Shown here piece after piece: positions 35,540-43,461 of a stretch of DNA of 64,000 nt; within the stretch, counting starts at the first letter, position 1; every line of letters starts with the position of its first letter. The notes beneath the pieces were generated by a model. That model saw nothing but the letters and a program-made list of their open reading frames with translations. It was not told where the DNA came from and did not search any database. The translations under genes and the position numbers were made by a program. Source of the DNA: Streptomyces sp. SID12488 (GTDB lineage: Bacteria > Actinomycetota > Actinomycetes > Streptomycetales > Streptomycetaceae); the NCBI RefSeq assembly GCF_010548275.1, contig NZ_JAAGLT010000001.1:124001-188000 (forward strand). The letters are read 5' to 3'.

Positions 35540-36453
35540 TGCTCCCTGCTCGCTGCGGCGGTGAATTCTCTGGCGAGCTCCGCGAGCAGGCTGTTCGTGT
35601 CCGAAGTGCTCAGCGCCTGGGACCGCAGATACTCGAAGACCACCCTATGCCGCTCCAACTCCGCCGCCTTCTCCAGGTACAGGGCTCCGCTGAGGTTGCT
35701 GAGATGTACGACGTCGAGTGACGGTTCGGGGCCCCGGATGATGATGAAACTGGTGCTTTCGGCGGCGTGGGCTCCGGCTGCGAAGGGCAGGATCTGCAGC
35801 GTGACATGCGGGGTCGTCGCCGCAGCACGCAAGTGCTCCAGCTGCTCTGCCATGATCTGGGGTGATCCAACGCGGCGCCGTACGACAGCTTCGTCCATGA
35901 TCGCCCAGACGTGAGGCGGAGTCTCCCTCTTGAGGACCTCCTGCCGCTTCATCCGGACGTCCACCATCCGCTCGATCAGCTCGGCCTCGGCTCGCACTTC
36001 GGCGGCCTGGATCACAGCGGTCGCGTACTCAGGGGTCTGCAGTAGCCCAGGTACGTAGGTGTTGGCCCAGTGGCACTCTTCGACCGCCTCGTCCTCAAGC
36101 GTGAGCAGCGGCGTGATCCAGCCGGGGATAGCGTCGTTGTAACTCTTCCACCAGCCCTGCACCTTGGCGCTCTTGGCCATCGCCACGAGTGCGGCGCGTT
36201 CTTCGTCCGTGGTGCCGTAGGCGCGGCAGAGCGCGTCCACCACCAGCCACTTCACCGGCCCCCGGTTGGACTCGTACCGGTTCAGGGTTGCTCGGGAAAC
36301 CCCGGCGGCCTCGCCGGCCACCTCCAGGGTCAGCCCCTTGAGGTCCCTCAACCGCTTGAGCTCGGCGCCGAGTTGGCGGCGCCTGGTGGTCGGTCCCACG
36401 GAAGTCCTCTCACTATGTGTCCGCGCCATTGTCGAGGCGCCCGTGTCGGTCAT
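35536..36453 (-). CDS. WhiJ-like HTH transcriptional regulator (HTH plus DUF5753-type domain)
   Basis: 305 aa. HTH at about 25-80 (LGAELKRLRDLKGLTLEVAGEAAGVSRATLNRYESNRGPV) and the DUF5753-type domain with TYVPGLLQTPEYATAV, LQILPFAAGAHAAES, and SNLSGALYLEK. ATG 36453 or the adjacent TTG 36456 may start it; ATG 36429 is a shorter option. It diverges from a small gene and an ATPase (36628-37712), the classical layout of these developmental modules. Two inverted repeats in the shared promoter region may be its targets. Confidence 0.86.
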   Translation of the reverse strand: MTDTGASTMARTHSERTSVGPTTRRRQLGAELKRLRDLKGLTLEVAGEAAGVSRATLNRYESNRGPVKWLVVDALCRAYGTTDEERAALVAMAKSAKVQGWWKSYNDAIPGWITPLLTLEDEAVEECHWANTYVPGLLQTPEYATAVIQAAEVRAEAELIERMVDVRMKRQEVLKRETPPHVWAIMDEAVVRRRVGSPQIMAEQLEHLRAAATTPHVTLQILPFAAGAHAAESTSFIIIRGPEPSLDVVHLSNLSGALYLEKAAELERHRVVFEYLRSQALSTSDTNSLLAELAREFTAAASREQ

Positions 36454-36510
36454 CAACCACGCTCACACGTGCAGGAGCGGAGCCGGGTCACCCACACGGG
36501 GGAATTTCAA

Positions 36511-36535
36511 GAGATGTTCTCCATGAGATTCTCAT
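36511..36535. promoter_or_regulatory. Two adjacent inverted repeats, candidate operator
   Basis: GAGA-TGT-TCTC (36511-36521) and ATGAGA-T-TCTCAT (36523-36535) share the half-site GAGA and sit 1 bp apart in the divergent promoter region of the HTH regulator and the 107-aa gene. The region is AT-richer than its flanks. Confidence 0.45.
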
Positions 36536-36627
36536 AAAGAGACGATCGGTGTCACACTCCAAGCCATGCGAGGAACGTCCCTTCGCTCCCCGTGTGCCGT
36601 TCGGCCGACCACGTCACAGGAGCCGCC

Positions 36628-36951
36628 ATGCGACGACTGATCAGGAAACTCGCCGACTGGGCGCAGATTCTCGCGCCAGCGGGGCGCCATCGTGCGGTTT
36701 GCCTGCCGCTCCCGGGTCCACCACAGACGCTTCAGGTTCCCCGGCCCCGGAACGCCATCGCCGAAACCGTCCGAGCCTGGTACCAGCCCATCGACGGCGC
36801 CGCCACCGCACTCGTCCGCCCTTACCTCACCGCGTACGAGTGTGACGAGAGGGCTCATCTCCAGCGGCGGGGCCTCGACGCCCTCGGGCACACCACGTAC
36901 GGCGTCGTCCCTGACCCTCAAGTCATCCACGGCCGATTGGGGGCAGTGTGA
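36628..36951 (+). CDS. Small hypothetical protein upstream of the ATPase
   Basis: 107 aa, ATG 36628 after ACAGGAG. Begins MRRLIRKLADWAQILAPAGRHR, Arg-rich and amphipathic, followed by a Pro-rich stretch and AWYQPIDGAATALVRPYLTAYE. I recall similar proteins encoded next to WhiJ-like loci in Streptomyces. The stop overlaps GTG 36948 of the ATPase by 4 bp. Function unknown. Confidence 0.75.
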   Translation: MRRLIRKLADWAQILAPAGRHRAVCLPLPGPPQTLQVPRPRNAIAETVRAWYQPIDGAATALVRPYLTAYECDERAHLQRRGLDALGHTTYGVVPDPQVIHGRLGAV

Positions 36952-37712
36952 CGGACCATGTCGTGGATCACGTACGACTGCTGCCCTGGACCGGCGTCAA
37001 CGGCCAACCGAGTCTCCTCGTCTCGGGCGGCGACAGCCCTGTTGCCCGGATCGCCGACCGGGTCGAGGCCGTACAACTCGGCCTCGCGGACAGGCTCCTC
37101 GGTCGCGCACAGGAGGTGATCGCAACCCCAGAGTTGTCGATCAGTGAACTCGGCGTGTTGGCAACCCAGTTGACCGACGCGCTCCGAGACGCATTGCTCA
37201 TTGCCCAGTGCCGGGGTGCTCGCCTCGGAGGAGCGACGTCCGGCGCTCCTCAGCTCTACGAGGACATCCATGACCTACTCGCACACGGTCCGGTCGGTCT
37301 CCACGCGCTCGCCGCGCTCTCACTCCCGGGCGCGGACCTCGCCTCTGCTGGGGTCGCCCGGCGCTGCGTACGGAGCATGGCCGAGTTGCAGGATCTCCCT
37401 TGCGACGCGGCGGACGATCTGGAAACGATCACTGGAGAGTTGGTGGCCAACGCCTTGGAACACAGCGACAGCCGAACCATCACGGTCGCGCTGACCCTAA
37501 CCGCTGAAACGGCTACGGTCAGCGTGACCGACGAGGGCGAGGGGCACGGGCCGGTGGTACCCGCGCCGACGGGACCGAGTCCGGAGGAAGAGCGCGGGCG
37601 TGGGCTGCTGATCACTGACGTACTGGCAGCCCGGTGGGGAAGACGGCGGACAAACAAGGGCCTCACGGTGTGGGCCGAGGTTGTTACCGATGCCTCGGAC
37701 CGTGTGGGATGA
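36948..37712 (+). CDS. ATP-binding protein with GHKL (HATPase) fold, anti-sigma-like
   Basis: 254 aa. The C-terminal half (about 125-250) is a GHKL ATPase: N-box ELVANALEHSDS, G1 box VTDEGEGHGPV and GRGLLITDVLAARWG. Such single-domain kinases are usually about 140-160 aa; this one has an extra N-terminal 120 residues of unknown fold, including ELGVLATQLTDALRDALLIAQCRG. Coupled to the 107-aa gene. Probably part of the WhiJ/DUF397 regulatory module, acting by binding or phosphorylating a partner. Confidence 0.8.
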   Translation: MTDHVVDHVRLLPWTGVNGQPSLLVSGGDSPVARIADRVEAVQLGLADRLLGRAQEVIATPELSISELGVLATQLTDALRDALLIAQCRGARLGGATSGAPQLYEDIHDLLAHGPVGLHALAALSLPGADLASAGVARRCVRSMAELQDLPCDAADDLETITGELVANALEHSDSRTITVALTLTAETATVSVTDEGEGHGPVVPAPTGPSPEEERGRGLLITDVLAARWGRRRTNKGLTVWAEVVTDASDRVG

Positions 37713-37771
37713 ATCCCGCGATCACACTCGTTGCGGCACCGCCGCAGCCTATGTCTGAAGCTGAAGAGCCG

Positions 37772-37809
37772 CGTACGGGGCGGAGTTCACGTGCATTCCG
37801 CCCCGTACG
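37772..37809. terminator. Strong bidirectional terminator
   Basis: CGTACGGGGCGGA (37772-37784) pairs perfectly with TCCGCCCCGTACG (37797-37809) over a 12-nt loop, 60 bp after the ATPase stop. Serves the ATPase (plus) and whatever is transcribed from the right (minus). Confidence 0.85.
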
Positions 37810-37810
37810 G

Positions 37811-37945
37811 CTACTCAGACTGCTCAGCGGGGAGAAACCCGGCGGCGTCGGTCACGTCTGCCATGACGAGCTGGGCAACCGTGAGAGGTTTCGCGGCGGG
37901 AGCAACAGCCAGCCCTCGCTGACGAATCGCGGCCAAGTCAGATTC
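37811..37945 (-). pseudogene. Possible frameshifted C-terminal tail of the S1 protease gene
   Basis: In the frame one base off from the protease stop the minus strand stays open for about 45 codons with protein-like composition (SESDLAAIRQRGLAVAPAAK ... LVMADVTDAAGFLPAEQSE), ending at a stop just before the terminator. No start or ribosome site is seen. It may be a detached tail after a one-base indel or the relic of another gene. About two thirds of third positions are G/C, less than in housekeeping genes here. Confidence 0.3.
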
Positions 37946-38720
37946 CGAGGATGTGAGTGATCCACAGAAACGGCTTCGAGTTGTTCGAGGAACCCCGGTA
38001 ACCAACCTTGGTATACGACTGTGAGTCACCCCGTGTACACGAGGTCTGATCATGCCCGACACGGGCTCGGACCACTGCCACCAGACGCGGCCCGCGCGAG
38101 GTGCTCACCACCAGTGGGCCCCCGCTGTCGCCGTAACACACTGCCGTTCCTGGACCGGACGCGAACAGTGTGTGGTTGTTCGCGCGGAAGTCACGGATAC
38201 TGACTTGAGCCCGCTTCAGGTACCCGCTGGACTGGCCAGCCGTCGCGGACACCCACCCGTATCCGTACGCCCGGGCCGCAGTTCCCTCACCCCACTCGCG
38301 CAGCACTCGGCTGTCGGCGAGGGCAAGGGGTGGCTTTGTCGATGCCGAACCGAGCTTTACCAGAGCAACGTCGCACAGCTCCCGGCTTCCTGAAGGGCAA
38401 TAGCTGCTGTCATGCATCCGGAGGATACGGGCCACGGTACGTTTCTCACCTTGGCTGGAGGCAAGGCTCCCACGGCCGATGACTACGGTGCCTCTGAAAT
38501 CCCTCACGCAATGCGCGGCTGTCAGAACCCACGTCCGCGTGATCAGTACGCCCGAGCAGTATGTGCGCTTCTCAACAGGCGTTCCGTTGTTCGGTTCGAT
38601 GAAGGCGACCGCCCAGGGCTGTGACACTTTCTCTCCGCCGACAATCGCCTGTGCAGGCGGTCCTGAAGCGCAGGCAAGAAGTGCCAAGAAGGTAGCTACA
38701 AACGCACGTTTGATTCTCAT
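37938..38720 (-). CDS. Secreted S1-family serine protease (chymotrypsin fold)
   Basis: 260 aa. Signal peptide about 1-25 (FVATFLALLACASG, cut at AQA), then IVGGEKVSQPWAVAF, the usual mature N-terminus, so little or no propeptide. Catalytic triad His70 (LTAAHC), Asp117 (CDVALVKL), Ser199 (GDSGGP). Residue six before Ser is Ala, so the S1 pocket lacks the trypsin Asp and specificity is probably not for Lys/Arg. Codon third positions are less G/C-biased than in neighbours, hinting at recent acquisition. A perfect hairpin lies just upstream of the ribosome site. Confidence 0.88.
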   Translation of the reverse strand: MRIKRAFVATFLALLACASGPPAQAIVGGEKVSQPWAVAFIEPNNGTPVEKRTYCSGVLITRTWVLTAAHCVRDFRGTVVIGRGSLASSQGEKRTVARILRMHDSSYCPSGSRELCDVALVKLGSASTKPPLALADSRVLREWGEGTAARAYGYGWVSATAGQSSGYLKRAQVSIRDFRANNHTLFASGPGTAVCYGDSGGPLVVSTSRGPRLVAVVRARVGHDQTSCTRGDSQSYTKVGYRGSSNNSKPFLWITHILGI

Positions 38721-38735
38721 GCCGGTCCCCTCGTA

Positions 38736-38760
38736 GAGTCACGTCCGTTAGACGTGACTC
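38736..38760. promoter_or_regulatory. Inverted repeat in the leader of the S1 protease gene
   Basis: GAGTCACGTC (38736-38745), 5-nt spacer, GACGTGACTC (38751-38760): perfect 10-bp arms, ending 16 bp before the start codon and just upstream of the GAGGGGA ribosome site. Could be a DNA operator or an mRNA hairpin. Confidence 0.55.
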
Positions 38761-38915
38761 ATTAACGACTGCTCGGTGATTTGAGATCATCGGGCCATTA
38801 CCTGGGGATGAGTACCCTGTGATCGATTTTTAGCACGACCGAGTGAATGGCTGTCGCGGCGTCGACGGGGAGTAATTGTCAATACCTGTGGGTGCGTTGT
38901 CCGCCGGTCGCAGGG

Positions 38916-39587
38916 TCAGCGGGCAGGAGTCTGGTGACGCGGGGCCGGCTTGCGGGCCAGGATCTGAAGGCCCGCCGATGTGTTGCCGTTCATGGTGGTC
39001 ACTGTGGCTCGTCGGGTGTCGATGGTCTCGAATCCGGCGAGCAGCGAGGTGAACCTGCCGCTCGGGTGGTGGCGGCACACTGCGCCGTCGCCGGTCTCGA
39101 ACACGCCGTAGGTGCCGTAGTGCTCGGCGAACCTCGCGTAGCGGTCGCGGTTGCGCTGGTCGTTTTGGAGCAGCAGGTCGCTGAGGTAGAGCAGTGCGCC
39201 CGGCTTGAGCACGCGGTGCAGTTCGTCGATCAGCAGCCGTTGTGTGTCGTCGCTTGGGATGCAGGTCAGCACCGCGAAGAGCACGACCACGTCGATGCTC
39301 GCGTCCGGGCAGGCCAGTGTCGGTGGTGTGTCCAGCACCGCGAAGCGCATCGTGGGATGCAGGATGCGGGCCCGGGTGATCATCCCCGGTGAGGTGTCGA
39401 CGCCGGAGAGGTTGTCAAAGCCCTGCTGTTCCAGGGCGTCCAGGGTTCGGCCGTAGCCGCAGCCGTAGTCGAGGATCGCGGCGCTTCGTTCGACGTCGTC
39501 GAGCCACGGTGTGTGCAGCGGGTGCGTGAATCGCTTCGTCGTCGCGGCGGCATCCCAGTAAGCGGTCTGGCTGTCGAGGTCGGACAC
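38916..39587 (-). CDS. Class I SAM-dependent methyltransferase
   Basis: 223 aa. SAM-binding motif I ILDYGCGYGRTLDAL, acidic end of beta-2 SGVDTSPGMI, motif III VLKPGALLYLSDLL. GTG 39587 is preferred: it is preceded by GGAGG at 8 bp; in-frame ATG 39602 is an alternative with no ribosome site. Lies 35 bp downstream of an IS256 transposase relic. Substrate unknown. Confidence 0.83.
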   Translation of the reverse strand: MSDLDSQTAYWDAAATTKRFTHPLHTPWLDDVERSAAILDYGCGYGRTLDALEQQGFDNLSGVDTSPGMITRARILHPTMRFAVLDTPPTLACPDASIDVVVLFAVLTCIPSDDTQRLLIDELHRVLKPGALLYLSDLLLQNDQRNRDRYARFAEHYGTYGVFETGDGAVCRHHPSGRFTSLLAGFETIDTRRATVTTMNGNTSAGLQILARKPAPRHQTPAR

Positions 39588-39622
39588 GGCGGATGCCTCC
39601 ATCGGCGTTTCGGGGTAGATGG

Positions 39623-39852
39623 TCACACTGCCGCCGTCGCGGGGCGTTCGACGAGATGGCCGCGTTCGAAGCGGGCTCCGGCGCGGACGAGGGCCACGAA
39701 GTGGGGCGCGTTGACCGCCCGCCAGCGCGCCTGGGCGGACTCGACGAGCTTGAAGACCACGGCAAGCGCGACGGCCGGGCGCCCTCGCGGACGATCTCGT
39801 CAATCAGGGAGCCGTGTGGTGTCGTTCCGTCTTCGTTGACTACCGTGAGCAC
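39623..39852 (-). pseudogene. Internally deleted IS256-type transposase relic
   Basis: The first 26 codons (39852-39775) read MLTVVNEDGTTPHGSLIDEI followed by VREGA, which I recognise as the N-terminus of IS256/mutator transposases. From 39772 a shifted frame reads VALAVVFKLVESAQARWRAV, then NAPHFVALVRAGARFERGHL and a stop at 39623: the C-terminus of the same family. Intact proteins have about 410 residues, so about 340 are missing and the halves are out of frame. Dead remnant. Confidence 0.75.
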
Positions 39853-40020
39853 GGGCGTGCCTTCCCCGCGACGGGGAGCACACGGCGGATGTGCAGTTGA
39901 CGCTCTCCCTTGCCGAGATAAGCGCCTGCACTCGGCATTGCACCGCGCGGTCCTCCACGGTCACGGTCACCCCCTATCCACACTGCCCGGCGCCCAGGGA
40001 CTGCCTGAACGGCATCGCCC

Positions 40021-41235
40021 TCAACCAAGTCCCACTACCCCCACCCGCCGAAACTCGATCGACTCGTACGTCCCCGCAGTCCCCGTCTCGTACAACACCC
40101 CCACCACCGCCCGATCCACCCGCACCAGGTCCGAGTAGGCCGCCCTCCGACTCGACAACGTCAACACCTTCTCGAACGTCTCTCCCCCGTCCCCGCTCCG
40201 CCAGACGGCCATCGACCGTCGCGCCGTGGGCTCGGAGGGACCCGAGAACAGCAACGCCTCCGACTCGCCCCGCAGTTGGAGCACGCTGCCCTGCACGATC
40301 GGGACGTCGTTCAGGGTCGGCTGGACGGTGTACGGGCGGTCCAGGGACTCCGCGCCGTCGCTCGAGTAGGAGTCGAGCCGGTTTCCGGGCATCAGGCCGT
40401 TCTGGTCCCGGGACGAGAAGTACAGGCGTCCGTCCTGGAGTTGGGCGGCGGTCGTCTCGTTGGCGTTCTCGATGCCGTCGTACGAGTCGTCCACGAAGCC
40501 CAGGTGCCAAGTGCGGCCGGCGTTGTCGCTGTAGATCGCGTGGCCGCCGTAGTACTTGGACTCCTGGCCGGTGTCGGGGGAACCTGTCGGCGGAGCCGCC
40601 GAGTGGTTGGCGGGGATCACGATCCGGCCCGTGTGGGGGCCCTTCGAGAGGTACACGGCGTGGCCCGGACCCGTCGCGTACCAGCGCCAGTTCGGGAGCT
40701 TCGTCCGGGCTGTGATGTCGCGCGGAGGTGTGAAGCGGCGGCCGTCGTTCGTGGCGGAACTGGTCTGGACGAAGACTCGGCGGCTCTGCTGCGGCGTCGC
40801 CTCGCCCCGCATGATCTGGGCCTCGGTCACCGCGCCGGAGTTGTACGACGTCACCAGCACGATGCGGCCCGTCCTGCCGTCCACCACCGGTGCCGGGTTG
40901 CCTCGTGTGTCACCGCGTCCGGCCGCGACCACCGACAGCGGGCCCCAGGTGCAGCCGCCGTCCGTGGAGCGGCGCAGGACCACGTCGATGTTGCCGCTGT
41001 CCCCGGCGCCGTTGTGTCTGCCCTCGGCGAAGGCCAGGAGGGTGCCCTTGCGGGTCGTGACGGTGGCGGGGATGCGGTAGGTGTCGTAGCCGCCCTTGCC
41101 CGCGACGTACGGAACGGACGAGGTGCAGGAGGCGCGGGTAGCTGCCTGAGACGTGGTCGCAGTCGTGAGGCCGGTGAGAGCCATCAGGGCCGCGCCGGTG
41201 GTCGCGGCGAGCAGGGTACGGCTCAGGGGCGTCAT
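40021..41235 (-). CDS. Secreted exo-alpha-sialidase (GH33, BNR repeats)
   Basis: 404 aa. Signal peptide about 1-32 (cut at SQAA). Sialidase markers: YRIPA with the first triad Arg, Asp in GNIDVVLRR, Asp-boxes STDGGCTW, SDNAGRTW and SGDGGETF, the Glu of NANETTAAQL and the nucleophilic Tyr in AAYSDLVRV. Propeller of six blades fits the length with no extra binding module. Releases terminal sialic acid from glycoconjugates outside the cell; the transporter/lyase operon at 28.5-35.2 kb could use the product. Confidence 0.92.
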   Translation of the reverse strand: MTPLSRTLLAATTGAALMALTGLTTATTSQAATRASCTSSVPYVAGKGGYDTYRIPATVTTRKGTLLAFAEGRHNGAGDSGNIDVVLRRSTDGGCTWGPLSVVAAGRGDTRGNPAPVVDGRTGRIVLVTSYNSGAVTEAQIMRGEATPQQSRRVFVQTSSATNDGRRFTPPRDITARTKLPNWRWYATGPGHAVYLSKGPHTGRIVIPANHSAAPPTGSPDTGQESKYYGGHAIYSDNAGRTWHLGFVDDSYDGIENANETTAAQLQDGRLYFSSRDQNGLMPGNRLDSYSSDGAESLDRPYTVQPTLNDVPIVQGSVLQLRGESEALLFSGPSEPTARRSMAVWRSGDGGETFEKVLTLSSRRAAYSDLVRVDRAVVGVLYETGTAGTYESIEFRRVGVVGLG

Positions 41236-41368
41236 CGCTCTCCCTTGCGGAGTGGAGTGGGGGGACGAGGGGGCTACAGGGGGTGGCAGGGGATGACAGG
41301 AGGTGACAGTAACTCCGCTGATGGTTCGTCACCATGCATGGCGCGTACGGAACATACGTGCCCGCATG

Positions 41369-41440
41369 CCCACCCCACCCCTTTGCGCCACTCGCCCTCG
41401 GCTCCCCACCCCGCCCCCTTTGCGCCACTCGCCCCCGGCC
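41369..41440. repeat. Imperfect ~36-bp tandem duplication
   Basis: Two copies of a unit containing CTTTGCGCCACTCGCC, each preceded by CACCCC(A/G)CCCC and followed by a C/G run, lie between the sialidase start and the response-regulator stop. No coding potential. Confidence 0.7.
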
Positions 41441-41450
41441 CCTCGACGGC

Positions 41451-42119
41451 TCACCCCGCCCCCGGCGTCACCAACCCCGACTCGTACGCCACGATCACCA
41501 GTTGTGCCCGGTCCCGCGCGCCCAGCTTGCCCATGATCCGGCTGACGTGGGTCTTCGCGGTCAGTGGGCTCAGGCCCAGGGTGTCCGCGATCTCCGTGTT
41601 GTTGAGGCCCCGCGCAACCAGCCTCAGCACCCCGCGTTCCCGTTCCGACAGGTGTTCGGGGCCGCCCGTCGTCGGCGGCGCCTCGGCGTTGCGCAGCAGG
41701 CGGGCGATCAGACGGGCCGTGGGGCCCGGTGAGAGCAGGGCCTCGCCTGCCGCGACGGTGCGGATCGCGTCCAGGAGTTCCGCGGGCCGCGTGTCCTTGA
41801 CCAGGAAGCCCGACGCGCCCGCGCGCAGCGCCTCCACCACGTGCTCGTCCGTGTCGTACGTCGTCAGGACCAGCACTTTCACGCCCGCCAGATCCTCGTC
41901 GGCGGCGATCAGCCGGGTCGCCTCGATGCCGTCGAGGTCGGGCATCCGCAGGTCCATGACGACCAGGTCGGCGCGGGCGCTGCGGGCCAGTTCGACGGCT
42001 TGGCGGCCCGTACCCGCCTGCCCGACCACCTCCATGCCCGGCGCCGACTCGACGAGCATCGCGAACGCCGCCCGTACGAGCGTCTGGTCGTCGGCCAGCA
42101 GTACGCGAATGGCTGTCAT
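41451..42119 (-). CDS. NarL/FixJ-family response regulator
   Basis: 222 aa. Receiver domain about 1-125 with the acidic pair ADDQ, phosphorylatable Asp in VVMDLRMPD, Thr in LTTYDTDE and Lys in LVKDTRP. LuxR-type HTH about 155-215 (LSERERGVLRLVARGLNNTEIADTLGLSPLTAKTHVSRIM). ATG overlaps the stop of the kinase by 4 bp, so the pair is coupled. Probably controls the adjacent MMPL gene. Confidence 0.93.
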   Translation of the reverse strand: MTAIRVLLADDQTLVRAAFAMLVESAPGMEVVGQAGTGRQAVELARSARADLVVMDLRMPDLDGIEATRLIAADEDLAGVKVLVLTTYDTDEHVVEALRAGASGFLVKDTRPAELLDAIRTVAAGEALLSPGPTARLIARLLRNAEAPPTTGGPEHLSERERGVLRLVARGLNNTEIADTLGLSPLTAKTHVSRIMGKLGARDRAQLVIVAYESGLVTPGAG

Positions 42120-43393
42120 CCGGCCTCCTCCGCCTTCCGGTTCAGCGGCAGCGGCAGTACCGCGCTCACCGTGAATCCCCCGTTGTGCCCCGGTCCGGCG
42201 TCCAGTGTGCCGCCCACGCTGCGCGCCCGCTCCCGCATCCCCACCAGCCCGAAACCGCAGTCCGCGGGCGGGTCCCCGGCCTCCCCCACCCCGTCGTCCG
42301 TCACCTCGACGCGCAACGCGCCCTCACCCCCGTACAGCAGCACCCGTACCGTCAGATCCTCCCGTCCCCCGTGCCGTACGGCGTTCGTGAGCGCCTCCTG
42401 GACGATCCGGTAGGCCGCCGCGCCCACGGCCGGGGGCACCTCGTGCGCCCGTACCTCCAGTTCGACCTCGGCGCCCGCCGCCCGCGCGGTTTCCGCGAGG
42501 TCGGGCAGGCCGGCGATGCCGGGGAGCGGGCCCCGTCCCTCGGCGCCGCCCTGGCCCTCGCGCAGCACCTCCAGCGTCGTACGCAGCTCACCGCGTGCCG
42601 TTCGGCAGGTCTCGGCGATGTCGTCCAGGGCCTTGGCCACCGCCGTCCGGTCCAGGCGGTCCGGATCGGCGGCCAGGACGTGTGCGGCCACGGCGGTCTG
42701 GACGCCGACGAGTGTGATCGTGTGGGCCAGCAGGTCGTGCAGGTCGCGGGCGACGCGCAGGCGTTCCTCGGCGACGCGGCGGCGGGCCTCCTCCTCGCGG
42801 GTGCGTTCGGCCCGTTCGGCGCGCTCGACGATGGCCGAGACGTACTGGCGGTAGACACGGACGTCGATGCCGCAGAAGAGCACCGCGACGATCCAGCCGG
42901 AGGTCCCCAGCAGTTCGGCGGCCTGGTGCCTGCTCACCGTGAGCATCACGCTCAGGGCGATGCCGACGACCACGGCGCCGGTCACGATCGTGCGCAGCGG
43001 GCGGCCGGTGACGGCGACCGTGTACAGCGCGATGTACGAGGCCGCGGTCGGCGCGTTGTGGTTGTAGTCGAGCGCGTGGTACGGCACGGCTATCGCCACC
43101 ACTGCCACGAGCACCAGCATCGGACGGCGCCGCCGCCACACGATCGGCACGCATGCGGCGAGCAGCAGCAGCCAGCCGAGCGCGTCCGGAGGGCCGCCCT
43201 CGTCGAGTACGTCCGGTCGGCTGCCTCCCTCGTCGGTGAACAGGGCGAGGAGCGTGGCGATCAGCGCGGCGGTCAGCGCCAGCAGCACGTCGTTGCGGAG
43301 GACGTGCGGGGCACTGCGGGGGTCGCGGGTGATCGCGGCCATGATCCGCTCGCCCCATCCAACAGGAGCCGTTCTTGCGGTGGTTGGCTGCAC
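42116..43393 (-). CDS. Sensor histidine kinase (HisKA_3 type)
   Basis: 425 aa. About four or five hydrophobic N-terminal segments (about 25-175), a short Arg/Glu coiled-coil linker, HisKA_3 phosphorylation helix RVARDLHDLLAHTITLVGVQ and HATPase (RIVQEALTNAVRHG, VTDDGVGEAGD, GLVGMRERA). GTG 43393 is chosen because GGAGG lies 8 bp upstream. No large extracellular domain, so it is probably an intramembrane sensor of the LiaS/cell-envelope kind. Partner of the response regulator. Confidence 0.9.
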   Translation of the reverse strand: MQPTTARTAPVGWGERIMAAITRDPRSAPHVLRNDVLLALTAALIATLLALFTDEGGSRPDVLDEGGPPDALGWLLLLAACVPIVWRRRRPMLVLVAVVAIAVPYHALDYNHNAPTAASYIALYTVAVTGRPLRTIVTGAVVVGIALSVMLTVSRHQAAELLGTSGWIVAVLFCGIDVRVYRQYVSAIVERAERAERTREEEARRRVAEERLRVARDLHDLLAHTITLVGVQTAVAAHVLAADPDRLDRTAVAKALDDIAETCRTARGELRTTLEVLREGQGGAEGRGPLPGIAGLPDLAETARAAGAEVELEVRAHEVPPAVGAAAYRIVQEALTNAVRHGGREDLTVRVLLYGGEGALRVEVTDDGVGEAGDPPADCGFGLVGMRERARSVGGTLDAGPGHNGGFTVSAVLPLPLNRKAEEAG

Positions 43394-43461
43394 AGGGTCA
43401 TCCTCCGTCAACGAGCGCCCCGCCGTCAGGGAGGGGCGCCCGCTCGTTCGTACGACGTAGG

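Noticed and set aside
39623..39852. Functional transposase
   Set aside because: The two recognisable ends are in different frames and most of the protein is missing.
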